DNA of 7,140 bases from Anaerolinea thermophila (GTDB lineage Bacteria > Chloroflexota > Anaerolineae > Anaerolineales > Villigracilaceae): assembly GCA_022729775.1 (NCBI GenBank), contig DZBA01000084.1, forward strand, positions 1-7,140, given 5' to 3'. The notes below the pieces were generated by a model. The model saw nothing but the letters and a program-made list of their open reading frames with translations. It had not been told where the DNA came from and did not search any database. Positions 1 through 5,738 of the stretch are shown here, piece after piece. How positions within the stretch are numbered: position 1 is the first letter of the stretch; each line of letters starts with the position of its first letter. The translations under genes and the position numbers were made by a program.

Positions 1-15
1 TAAATAATATACACC

Positions 16-22
16 GGTGAGG
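16..22 (+). promoter_or_regulatory. Ribosome binding site that decides the start of the PhnD-like gene
   Basis: GGTGAGG at 16-22 is Shine-Dalgarno-like and ends 6 bases before the ATG at 29. An in-frame GTG at 17 would lie inside this element and have no ribosome site of its own, so ATG 29 is the preferred start. The few bases before it (1-15) are A/T-rich and could hold part of a -10 element, but the window begins too close to judge. Confidence 0.6.
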
Positions 23-28
23 TCTCTC

Positions 29-1009
29 ATGTTCACAAAAACTAAACGCTTTTTGATTAGCGTGCTTCTACTCGGACTCGCCGCATGTGCGACTCCTACG
101 CCCAACCCAACCCCAGCCCCAGCGCCTGAGGTTACGCCGCCCCCTGTTGCTACCAATGCGCCTGCTGAAAAATATATTGTCTTCGGCGATATATCAGACG
201 ACCCCGCCGAGGTGATCGAGGGCGCGCAGCCCATCGCAAATTATCTCGCCGCGCAACTTTCCGATTATGGCGTTACAGGCGGACAAATCAAAGTAGCCGC
301 ATCTACTGAGGAAATGATCAAATTGCTCAAAGACGGCGAGGTTGACCTGTATTTCGACAGTACATATCCCGCGACCTTGATCAGCGATGCATCTGGCGGG
401 CAGGTCGTTTTGCGCCGCTGGAAATTTGGCGTCGAGACCTATAACAGCGTTATCTTTGCAAGCAAAGACAGCGGCATAAAAAGCATCGAAGACCTCAAAG
501 GAAAAATGGTCGCCATGGACGCGCCATATTCAACCTCCGGCTTTATGCTTCCTGCTGTGTATCTTTCTGATCACGGGCTGACTTTGGTCGGAAAAGCAAC
601 CAACACCGAGCCCGTTGGGAGTGACGAAGTCGGGCTTGCATTTGCATATGATGACCAAAATATTTTGCAATGGGTTTTGAGCGGTTTGACTCCCGCTGGC
701 GTCACCGATGATTACAACTTCGACAAAGCCTTCCCGCGCGAAGCTATCGAAAAACTGGTGGAACTTGCGCGCACCGAATCCACGCCGCGTCAGGTCATGG
801 TTGTGCGACCAGATATTGACCCCGAATTACTCCAAGCCATCATAAAAACGCTTACTACCATGCACGAAGATGCCGAAGGACAAAAAGTTCTTGAAGTATT
901 TCAAACCACGCGCTTCGATGAATTCCCGGAAGGAATTGACGCGGCAAGAAATCGAATGCGTGAAATGATGGAATTAGTGAAAGACATACCGCTTCCCCAA
1001 ACGCCATGA
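29..1009 (+). CDS. PhnD-like phosphate/phosphonate-type substrate-binding lipoprotein
   Basis: Predicted extracytoplasmic solute-binding lipoprotein of the PhnD family (326 aa from ATG 29). Residues 1-20 form a lipoprotein signal peptide: basic MFTKTKR, a hydrophobic stretch, then lipobox LAAC with Cys20 as lipidation site. Residues 21-46 are a Pro/Thr/Ala-rich stalk. The binding fold starts near residue 48 (YIVFGDISDDPAE). Family-typical segments follow: GEVDLYFDSTYPAT (103-116), YNSVIFASKDSGI (138-150), SIEDLKGK (152-159) and the ligand-loop motif STSG (168-171). Known family members feed phosphonate or phosphite ABC importers, and related domains also serve as ligand sensors, as in the tetrathionate sensor kinase TtrS. 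Here no PhnC/PhnE-type gene follows. The stop codon overlaps the start of an adenylate cyclase gene (ATGA), so a sensory role with that cyclase is inferred. The ligand cannot be read from the sequence. Transporter genes to the left, outside the window, cannot be excluded. Confidence 0.85.
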   Translation: MFTKTKRFLISVLLLGLAACATPTPNPTPAPAPEVTPPPVATNAPAEKYIVFGDISDDPAEVIEGAQPIANYLAAQLSDYGVTGGQIKVAASTEEMIKLLKDGEVDLYFDSTYPATLISDASGGQVVLRRWKFGVETYNSVIFASKDSGIKSIEDLKGKMVAMDAPYSTSGFMLPAVYLSDHGLTLVGKATNTEPVGSDEVGLAFAYDDQNILQWVLSGLTPAGVTDDYNFDKAFPREAIEKLVELARTESTPRQVMVVRPDIDPELLQAIIKTLTTMHEDAEGQKVLEVFQTTRFDEFPEGIDAARNRMREMMELVKDIPLPQTP

Positions 1010-2403
1010 AAAGGTTTTACGCGAATTTTCAAAATCTCTCTTTAGCCAGCAAAATCGCCAGCCTGATGAGCCTGCTCGTCACACTGGCTGTTCTTGCTTT
1101 AACCTTCCTTTCAATACAACGCGAGCGCGCGAATTTCGAAATAGAACTCGTCGAGCAAGCGGACTTATTCCTCGAGACCGCCTCGCACGGTTTACGTGAC
1201 CCGCTCTACCATGCAAAGCTTGACGAAATGACCGACCTGTCCAATCAGGTCAGCGACAACGCCGACATTACATTTTTTGTCGTATACGACAGGGACGGCA
1301 AGATTCTGGTTGATTCACGCGAAGCCGCGCTCCAATTCTCACAGACGGTGGATGAACTCGGCGCGACAATTCTCAAAAACAGCGCTGAAGCGACATACAC
1401 CAAATGGGAAAAAACCGAATTAATCTCCGGGCGCACAATCAAACTAGGGGATCAGGTTGTGGGCGCAGTCAGCGCGGGCTTTTCCACCACACCGTTGAGC
1501 GAAAAAATTCGCATGATCACCACCCAGGGCATCATCCTTGCCGTCATCACGCTGCTGCTCGGCGCGGCGTTCACCATATTGCTTGCGCGGCAGATTACAC
1601 ATCCGCTCAGTGAGTTGAACGCGATTGTCGGGCGCATGAGCGCAGGCGATTTAACCCAGCGCGTTACCTATCAATCGGAAGATGAGATCGGTCAGCTTGG
1701 CGCAGCTTTCAACAAAATGGCGGAACAACTGCAAGAGCGCGAATGGCTGCGCGATATGTTCGGGCGTTTTGTCAGCCACGAAGTTGTAGACGCGCTGCGC
1801 AGCGGTCAAATCAAACTCGAAGGCGAAAGCCGCCTCGTCTCCATCCTGTTTTGCGACATCCGTGAATTCACGCATTATTCCGAAAGGCACTCGCCCGAAG
1901 AAGTGGTGGAATTGTTGAATCAATTCCTGCCTCTGGTTGTGCAAGCCGCGCAAAAACACGGCGGTATGGTCAACAAATTTGGGGGCGACAGTACGCTGAT
2001 TGTGTATGGCGCGCCGCACGAAGTCAAAGACAATGCCTACCGCGCTGTGCAAACCGCGCTGGATATTCGCTCTTCTATGTACATTCTCAACCGCGCGCTT
2101 GTGGAAAAAGGCGACCTGCCCCTGCGCGTGGGCGTAGGCATCAATACCGGCTTTGCGTTGGCTGGCGCCATTGGTCCGTATGAAAGGCAGGAATATACAG
2201 TGGTCGGGAATACCGTCAACCTTGCCGCTCGTATTGACGGATTGAATAAACAGTTCCCTGAAAATGACATCCTCATCAGCGAGTGGACGTACGATGCCAT
2301 TGGCGATAAACGCGATTTATTCAAGATGACCTCGCTTGGAAAAGTTCCCATTCGCGGAAGAAACGACCCAATAGAAATATGGTCAGTGCAGGGAAAAGAA
2401 TAA
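1006..2403 (+). CDS. Membrane-bound class III adenylate cyclase with extracellular sensor region and HAMP domain
   Basis: Predicted receptor enzyme making cAMP from ATP (465 aa). Layout: short cytoplasmic N-terminus, TM1 about 14-36, extracellular region about 37-170 (PAS/Cache-like character, e.g. ITFFVVYDRDGKILVDS at 88-104), TM2 about 171-194, HAMP about 192-245, linker EREWLRDMFGRFVSHEVVD (244-262), cyclase domain about 275-460. All six canonical catalytic positions appear present: metal Asp284 (FCDIREFT) and Asp328 (NKFGGDS), adenine-contacting Lys324 and Thr398 (EYTVVGN), and transition-state Asn405 and Arg409 (VNLAAR). The Lys/Thr pair fits an adenylate rather than guanylate cyclase, of the class IIIb type. 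The start overlaps the stop of the PhnD-like gene by 4 bp with no Shine-Dalgarno of its own, which suggests translational coupling and a shared function. It is followed by a strong terminator. Enzyme class is confident; the signal sensed is unknown. Confidence 0.93.
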   Translation: MKRFYANFQNLSLASKIASLMSLLVTLAVLALTFLSIQRERANFEIELVEQADLFLETASHGLRDPLYHAKLDEMTDLSNQVSDNADITFFVVYDRDGKILVDSREAALQFSQTVDELGATILKNSAEATYTKWEKTELISGRTIKLGDQVVGAVSAGFSTTPLSEKIRMITTQGIILAVITLLLGAAFTILLARQITHPLSELNAIVGRMSAGDLTQRVTYQSEDEIGQLGAAFNKMAEQLQEREWLRDMFGRFVSHEVVDALRSGQIKLEGESRLVSILFCDIREFTHYSERHSPEEVVELLNQFLPLVVQAAQKHGGMVNKFGGDSTLIVYGAPHEVKDNAYRAVQTALDIRSSMYILNRALVEKGDLPLRVGVGINTGFALAGAIGPYERQEYTVVGNTVNLAARIDGLNKQFPENDILISEWTYDAIGDKRDLFKMTSLGKVPIRGRNDPIEIWSVQGKE

Positions 2404-2422
2404 ATCCTGATATAAACACCGC

Positions 2423-2451
2423 TCCGAAGGATTCTTAAAAAAACCTTCGGA
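2423..2451. repeat. Inverted repeat just after the cyclase stop
   Basis: Perfect 8-bp arms TCCGAAGG (2423-2430) and CCTTCGGA (2444-2451) flank a 13-nt A-rich loop. There is no U-tract after it on either strand, so it is not a classic intrinsic terminator. It could protect the 3' end of the cyclase mRNA or help the stronger hairpin that begins 3 bases later. Confidence 0.5.
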
Positions 2452-2453
2452 AC

Positions 2454-2493
2454 AAAAAAGAGACAGCCTCACAACAAAGGCTGTCTCTTTTTT
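2454..2493. terminator. Bidirectional intrinsic terminator between convergent genes
   Basis: A perfect 15-bp stem has arms AAAAAAGAGACAGCC (2454-2468) and GGCTGTCTCTTTTTT (2479-2493) with a 10-nt loop. The GC-rich inner stem is flanked by an A6 tract on the left and a T6 tract on the right, so RNA from either strand ends in a U-tract after a hairpin. It lies 50 bp after the cyclase stop (+ strand) and 15 bp after the stop of the LysM gene (- strand), which is the right place to end both transcripts. Confidence 0.92.
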
Positions 2494-2508
2494 GTATTTG
2501 CAAAATAA

Positions 2509-3672
2509 CTACGGATTCGGCGTGCCTTCCACAGCGACCCCAACCCATGTGAAGACTCTTTTATCGCTGGTCGTTCCAGCAGAGGTCCAAATGGGCTGAC
2601 CTTGGTCATCGGTGCCGGTCTGGCGGACAGGTGAAATCCACCAGCGGATGACATGCGCGACGTTATCCTTCGGGCGGAAAGAAGTGGGGACAATATACTT
2701 CGTATCGGTGACGTAATCGGTCAGGCGGCGGGTTTGGTCAGACGTGACATCTTCCACTGTGATTTGATAAGCCTCCGCGTCACGCAACACGCCAACGGAC
2801 GCCCATTGCAAAGTAACAACATCATTCGCAAGCGTAAAGGCGGCGCCATCGGCGGGCAAGAGCAAATTCGGGGCGGGATATGGCGGCGGAATCGTCGCGG
2901 TGGGAGTCGGTCCCGGAGTCGCGGCGCGCTTACAAAGCGGAATCAGCAGCGAGGAGCCAATAAACACATTGTCCGTAGTCAACCCGTTGAATTCCTTGAT
3001 CGCCTCAGGCGGTACAGCGTAATTTGCGGCAATGCTTGAAAGCGTATCGCCATCCTGCACGGTAATCGGCACTGTCTCACAGGATTGCCGAGTCGCATCC
3101 ACCGGCAGCGCGGTATTGGTCGCAGGCGGCGGGACTGTGGCTGTTGGGTACGGAACTTTGATAATCTGCCCCTGACTGAGCGGACAGTTGGAAGGCAGGT
3201 TATTGGTAATGATAATGCTTTGCACCGAAACGCCAAAATTGAACGCGATGGTCGAACAATATTCGCCCACGCCTACCGTGTAATCAAACGGCGGAATCGG
3301 GGTCGGCGTTGGCACATCCGTCGGGGGCTGTGTGGCAGTTGGGGATGGCGTAGTGGTCGGCGTTAAGGAAGGCGTGGGCGTTTCCACATCCTCCACTGCC
3401 GCTTGTCCGCCACCGGCGCCAATCGCAAAAAAAGCAATCGCTCCCGCGATGATGATGACCACAGCCAAAGCGCCCAGCGCGGCGGGCAGACTTAATGTAA
3501 TCACCGGCATCCGGCTGGCTTGAACCGATTTTTCAGCCTTCTTTGCAATCTTCGGTTCGGGACGCGCGCCAAATTCCGCGCCGCAGACAAGGCAACGCGC
3601 CGCATTTTCACTCAAGCGCGTTCCACACGTGGGACAAACCTTCGTTTTGTTGGAATTCGTTTCTAGACTCAT
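2509..3672 (-). CDS. Zinc-ribbon, single-TM, LysM-repeat surface protein
   Basis: Predicted membrane-anchored cell-wall-binding protein, 387 aa from the ATG at 3672. In order: zinc ribbon with CPTC (Cys13, Cys16) and CLVC (Cys27, Cys30); basic segment KIAKKAEK (41-48); one TM helix about 57-83; Pro/Thr-rich linker about 97-128; LysM 1 about 129-175; Pro/Thr linker; LysM 2 about 201-246 (VQDGDTLSSIAANY); another Pro/Thr linker; beta-rich C-terminal region about 267-378 with Ig/Fn3-like character. The basic residues before the TM favour an N-in, C-out topology, with LysM modules reaching the wall or surface glycans. Cys139/Cys163 lie within LysM 1 and Cys198/Cys247 bracket LysM 2, so disulfides are plausible. 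An in-frame ATG at 3699 would add 9 residues, but an extended -10 element lies between the two ATGs, so 3672 is preferred. Neither start has a clear Shine-Dalgarno. Function beyond glycan binding is unknown. Confidence 0.85.
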   Translation of the reverse strand: MSLETNSNKTKVCPTCGTRLSENAARCLVCGAEFGARPEPKIAKKAEKSVQASRMPVITLSLPAALGALAVVIIIAGAIAFFAIGAGGGQAAVEDVETPTPSLTPTTTPSPTATQPPTDVPTPTPIPPFDYTVGVGEYCSTIAFNFGVSVQSIIITNNLPSNCPLSQGQIIKVPYPTATVPPPATNTALPVDATRQSCETVPITVQDGDTLSSIAANYAVPPEAIKEFNGLTTDNVFIGSSLLIPLCKRAATPGPTPTATIPPPYPAPNLLLPADGAAFTLANDVVTLQWASVGVLRDAEAYQITVEDVTSDQTRRLTDYVTDTKYIVPTSFRPKDNVAHVIRWWISPVRQTGTDDQGQPIWTSAGTTSDKRVFTWVGVAVEGTPNP

Positions 3673-3682
3673 ACGAGGCAAA

Positions 3683-3691
3683 ATTATACCA
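3683..3691 (-). promoter_or_regulatory. Extended -10 promoter of the LysM gene
   Basis: On the minus strand these bases read TGGTATAAT, an exact match to the extended -10 consensus TGnTATAAT. No good -35 is seen at the usual distance, as is common for extended -10 promoters. Transcription would begin only a few bases before the ATG at 3672, giving an almost leaderless mRNA. This fits the lack of a Shine-Dalgarno. Confidence 0.55.
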
Positions 3692-3709
3692 TTGAACAAT
3701 TATGGTATA
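3685..3709. repeat. Inverted repeat carrying both divergent -10 elements; possible operator
   Basis: The arms are TATACCAT (3685-3692) and ATGGTATA (3702-3709), perfect over 8 bp with a 9-base spacer. Each arm contributes TGGTATA to the -10 region of the promoter facing outward on its strand. A dimeric regulator binding here would block both promoters. The symmetry may also arise only from two similar -10 elements facing away from each other. Confidence 0.45.
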
Positions 3710-3711
3710 TT
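3703..3711 (+). promoter_or_regulatory. Possible extended -10 promoter of the six-gene operon
   Basis: TGGTATATT is an extended -10 with one mismatch to TGnTATAAT, the mirror of the promoter on the other strand. It would start transcription near 3717-3719 and give a leader of roughly 170 nt before the ATG at 3887. A perfect -35-like TTGACA also occurs at 3716-3721, but no acceptable -10 lies 15-19 bases after it, so it is not counted as a second promoter. Confidence 0.4.
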
Positions 3712-3886
3712 CACATTGACAAAGCCTTGTGCATGCAAAGGTTGTCGCATGGGACTGCAAAATCTCCTGATTTTGCCTCGAAAGTCAGGACGCGAAGCGT
3801 TCGAATCCATCCCTGACATGTTCTTCGTGTCCCTTGTGTAAAAAAACAAGGACTTAACTTCTAATTTCCCAAAGGAGATAATAACC
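3712..3886 (+). other. Structured untranslated leader before the six-gene operon
   Basis: No convincing gene is seen here. The region holds an imperfect tandem 16-nt repeat (3720-3735 and 3736-3751, both starting CAAAG and ending GCATG) and several hairpins. Stem A is GCAAAATC/GATTTTGC (3757-3764 with 3769-3776, loop TCCT). Stem B is TCCTGA/TCAGGA (3765-3770 with 3785-3790) and cannot coexist with A. Stem C is GTCAGG/CCTGAC (3784-3789 with 3812-3817) and competes with B. Stem D is GTCCCTTGT/ACAAGGAC (3829-3837 with 3846-3853, one bulged C). It ends with a strong Shine-Dalgarno AAAGGAG at 3871-3877, 9 bases before the ATG. No known riboswitch class was recognised. It could be a regulatory leader or a decayed repeat. 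Confidence 0.45.
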
Positions 3887-4351
3887 ATGACTCTAAATGA
3901 CACCCTCATTGAACGCCTTGAAACATCGCGCGCAAAGATGATTGCCAATCTCGACGAGATTGATAAAAACCGAAAAATTTATCCGCTATGGACGATCCGC
4001 GAAATCATCGCGCACCTTTCCGGTTGGGATGACGCGGTCATTGCTTTTGTCCGCGCTGTCGTCGCCGGGGATGCGCCCGCCACGCCCGCCATGCGCGGCA
4101 TGGATGTATACAACGCCGAGACGGTAGCCACGCGCGAAGGATTGAGTTACGACCAGATTTACCGCGAATACATCCAAACGCGCAATACGCTGGTCGAGTT
4201 GATTCGCGCGATGCCCGAGGCAAAGATTACCGAAAAATTCATCCTCCCCTGGGGCGGCGAAGGCAGCCTGATGGACATCGTCAACATTTTTGGTCCGCAT
4301 GAGGAAGAACACGCGGAAGACATCCGCAAACTCATCGAAGAAGCGAAATAA
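3887..4351 (+). CDS. DinB-superfamily four-helix protein (ClbS/DfsB-like)
   Basis: Small cytoplasmic protein of 154 aa, the usual length for the DinB/ClbS-DfsB group. Helix 2 carries WTIREIIAHLSGWDDA (35-50), the family hallmark W..r.iiaHl.gW. The last helix carries GPHEEEHAEDI (136-146). His43, His138 and His142 match the three-histidine metal site of DinB-like proteins. Family members are metal-binding four-helix bundles, including thiol-dependent transferases and ClbS, the colibactin self-protection cyclopropane hydrolase. Which activity applies here cannot be told from the sequence. The start is fixed by the Shine-Dalgarno AAAGGAG at 3871. It is the first gene of a tightly packed operon and the only one there with a strong ribosome site, so its translation probably drives the rest. 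Confidence 0.8.
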   Translation: MTLNDTLIERLETSRAKMIANLDEIDKNRKIYPLWTIREIIAHLSGWDDAVIAFVRAVVAGDAPATPAMRGMDVYNAETVATREGLSYDQIYREYIQTRNTLVELIRAMPEAKITEKFILPWGGEGSLMDIVNIFGPHEEEHAEDIRKLIEEAK

Positions 4352-4353
4352 TC

Positions 4354-5133
4354 ATGCGCGATATCAATATCCTTCACTACAACCGCGAAACGTGGAATCG
4401 TGAAGTGAATGGCGGTGAAAATCCCTGGACGCAGCCCGTCAGCGCGGATGTGATTGCCCGCGCGCGCAACGGCGACTTTGGCGTATTGCTCACCGAAAAT
4501 AAGAACGTCCCGCTCGCGTGGTTTCCGCCGCTCAAAGGCGCGGATATTCTCTGCCTTGCCAGCGGCGGCGGACAGCAAGGTCCCATTCTCGCGGCGGCAG
4601 GCGCAAACGTGACCGTCTTCGATAACTCTCCGCGCCAGCTCGCGCAAGATCGTTTTGTCGCGGAACGCGAAGGGCTGAGCATCCATCTCATCGAAGGCGA
4701 CGCGGCAGATTTGAGCGTCTTCGCGGATGAATCTTTCGACGCGGTGTTCAATCCCTGCTCGACGGTATTTATGAAAGATGTGCGCCCTGTATGGAAAGAA
4801 GCATATCGCGTGCTGCGTCACGGCGGAATTTTGATGACAGGCTCGATGAATCCAATTCAATATATTTTCGACCTTAACAAAATGGACGCGGGCATTTTGG
4901 AAATCAAATATTCAATTCCATATTCCGATGTGGAACAGTTGAGCGAAGCCGAATTAAAAAAATTCATGGACGCCGGTTTGCCGCTGGAGTTTGGTCACTC
5001 GCTCACCGACCTGCTCGGCGGGCAATGTGACGCGGGTTTTCACATCGTTGATTTATATGAAGATGTCCGCTCGAACTCGCCGCTGGAAAAAGTCCACCCA
5101 AGTTATGTCGCCACGCGGGCAATCAAACCATGA
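4354..5133 (+). CDS. Class I SAM-dependent methyltransferase
   Basis: Cytoplasmic methyltransferase of 259 aa with the N-terminal signature YNRETWNREV (9-18) and WTQPVSADVI (25-34), which I recall from a conserved bacterial family of small-molecule-type methyltransferases. Motif I is DILCLASGGGQQG (64-76), followed by AAAGANVTVFDNSP (80-93) in which Asp90 is placed to hold the SAM ribose. The stretch EGDAADL (114-120) and FDAVFNP (128-134) make up the next motifs, and the VLRHGGILMTG region (153-163) is the usual strand 5 area. The substrate is unknown. It starts 2 bp after the DinB-like gene without a good Shine-Dalgarno and overlaps the next gene by 4 bp (ATGA), so coupled translation is likely. 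Enzyme class is confident, biological role is not. Confidence 0.88.
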   Translation: MRDINILHYNRETWNREVNGGENPWTQPVSADVIARARNGDFGVLLTENKNVPLAWFPPLKGADILCLASGGGQQGPILAAAGANVTVFDNSPRQLAQDRFVAEREGLSIHLIEGDAADLSVFADESFDAVFNPCSTVFMKDVRPVWKEAYRVLRHGGILMTGSMNPIQYIFDLNKMDAGILEIKYSIPYSDVEQLSEAELKKFMDAGLPLEFGHSLTDLLGGQCDAGFHIVDLYEDVRSNSPLEKVHPSYVATRAIKP

Positions 5134-5351
5134 ACGACATTAAGATTGGAGACCGCGTAAAAATATTTCTCGATGAAAAATTCGGGGAACATCAAGGCTG
5201 GCATGAAGGCGTTGTATTCAAGATACAGCCGTATTCCGAACATCGCAGTTTCTATTGGGTTGAACTGAATACGGAAGCGCAAGCCTCATTGGGCGTCAAG
5301 CAAATTTCCATATTCAACCCAAAGAACATACAGAAAGCAAGCACAGAATGA
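5130..5351 (+). CDS. Hypothetical 73-aa protein, likely small beta fold
   Basis: I do not recognise this family. The 73-residue protein has no signal peptide or TM segment. It begins with IKIGDRVKIFLDEKFG (4-19) and continues with alternating hydrophobic strands (HEGVVFKIQPY, SFYWVELN, KQISIFN), a pattern like small SH3-type beta barrels. The acidic and aromatic content gives no catalytic motif. Reality as a gene is supported by ATGA overlaps at both ends (4 bp with the methyltransferase before and 4 bp with the VOC gene after). Such spacing would be unlikely for a chance reading frame. A role as a small accessory or nucleic-acid-binding protein is only a guess. Confidence 0.75.
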   Translation: MNDIKIGDRVKIFLDEKFGEHQGWHEGVVFKIQPYSEHRSFYWVELNTEAQASLGVKQISIFNPKNIQKASTE

Positions 5352-5737
5352 AAATAGAACATATTGCAATTTGGAGCAAGGACATCGAGCGGCTTAAGTC
5401 GTTCTATCAAAAATATTTCAACGCCGCCGCAGGCGATAAATACACCAACCTTAAAAAATCGTTCAACTCATATTTTCTATCGTTCGAATCAGGCGCGCGG
5501 CTGGAGTTGATGAACATGCCATCCATTCCCGAGTCGCGCGGTTCAACCGAGGAACAGTTCATGGGTTACATTCACATTGCCATTTCGGTCGGGTCACAAA
5601 AAAAAGTGGATGAACTCACCGCACAGGTAAAATCTGACGGGTACGAGGTGGTAGGCGAACCGCGATTCACAGGCGACGGATATTATGAAAGCGTCATTCT
5701 TGACCCCGACGGCAACCGCATTGAAATTACGGCATAA
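5348..5737 (+). CDS. VOC-family (glyoxalase/bleomycin resistance/dioxygenase) metalloprotein
   Basis: Cytoplasmic protein of 129 aa with the two beta-alpha-beta-beta-beta modules of the VOC superfamily. Module 1 starts KIEHIAIWSKDIERLKSFYQ (2-21). Module 2 starts GYIHIAISVGSQKKVDEL (73-90) and ends VILDPDGNRIEI (116-127). The four metal-ligand positions are all present: His5, Glu53 (ARLELM), His76 and Glu126. A complete set with single-domain length fits a lactoylglutathione lyase-like enzyme, but the superfamily also includes epimerases, dioxygenases and thiol transferases, so the substrate is open. Start codon overlaps the stop of the 73-aa gene (ATGA). The next gene begins 1 bp after its stop. 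Confidence 0.87.
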   Translation: MKIEHIAIWSKDIERLKSFYQKYFNAAAGDKYTNLKKSFNSYFLSFESGARLELMNMPSIPESRGSTEEQFMGYIHIAISVGSQKKVDELTAQVKSDGYEVVGEPRFTGDGYYESVILDPDGNRIEITA

Positions 5738-5738
5738 G

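Noticed and set aside
1969..2010. GGD sequence in the cyclase (NKFGGDS), resembling a GGDEF diguanylate cyclase motif
   Set aside because: It lies at the second metal-binding Asp of a class III nucleotide cyclase, with the FCDIREFT and VNLAAR motifs at the right distances. No GGDEF domain context is present.
3280..3400. Low-complexity GGCGTNG-type repeats, considered as a DNA tandem repeat
   Set aside because: They encode the Pro/Thr-rich linker of the LysM protein on the minus strand and have no fixed repeat unit.
3716..3721. Perfect -35-like TTGACA
   Set aside because: No acceptable -10 hexamer lies 15-19 bp downstream, so it is not called as a promoter.
3799..3808. TTCGAATCC, resembling the T-loop of a tRNA gene
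   Set aside because: The flanking bases do not form a 5-bp T stem and no anticodon arm or acceptor stem can be drawn around it.
3629..3841. 70-codon plus-strand open frame across the LysM promoter region
   Set aside because: It overlaps the start of the LysM gene antisense, crosses both predicted promoters, has no Shine-Dalgarno and shows no protein-like pattern. Its far part lies in the structured leader.
3700..3948. 82-codon minus-strand open frame between the LysM and DinB-like genes
   Set aside because: It runs antisense through the operon leader and into the DinB-like coding sequence, has unconvincing composition and no ribosome site.
4159..4860. 233-codon minus-strand open frame
   Set aside because: It is antisense to two well-supported genes (DinB-like and methyltransferase). 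Its length is explained by the codon bias of the genes opposite.
5685..5738. Upstream in-frame ATG for the RlmI-like methyltransferase
   Set aside because: It would sit inside the VOC coding region and add residues read from the VOC gene in another frame. ATG 5739, 1 bp after the VOC stop, fits the operon spacing.
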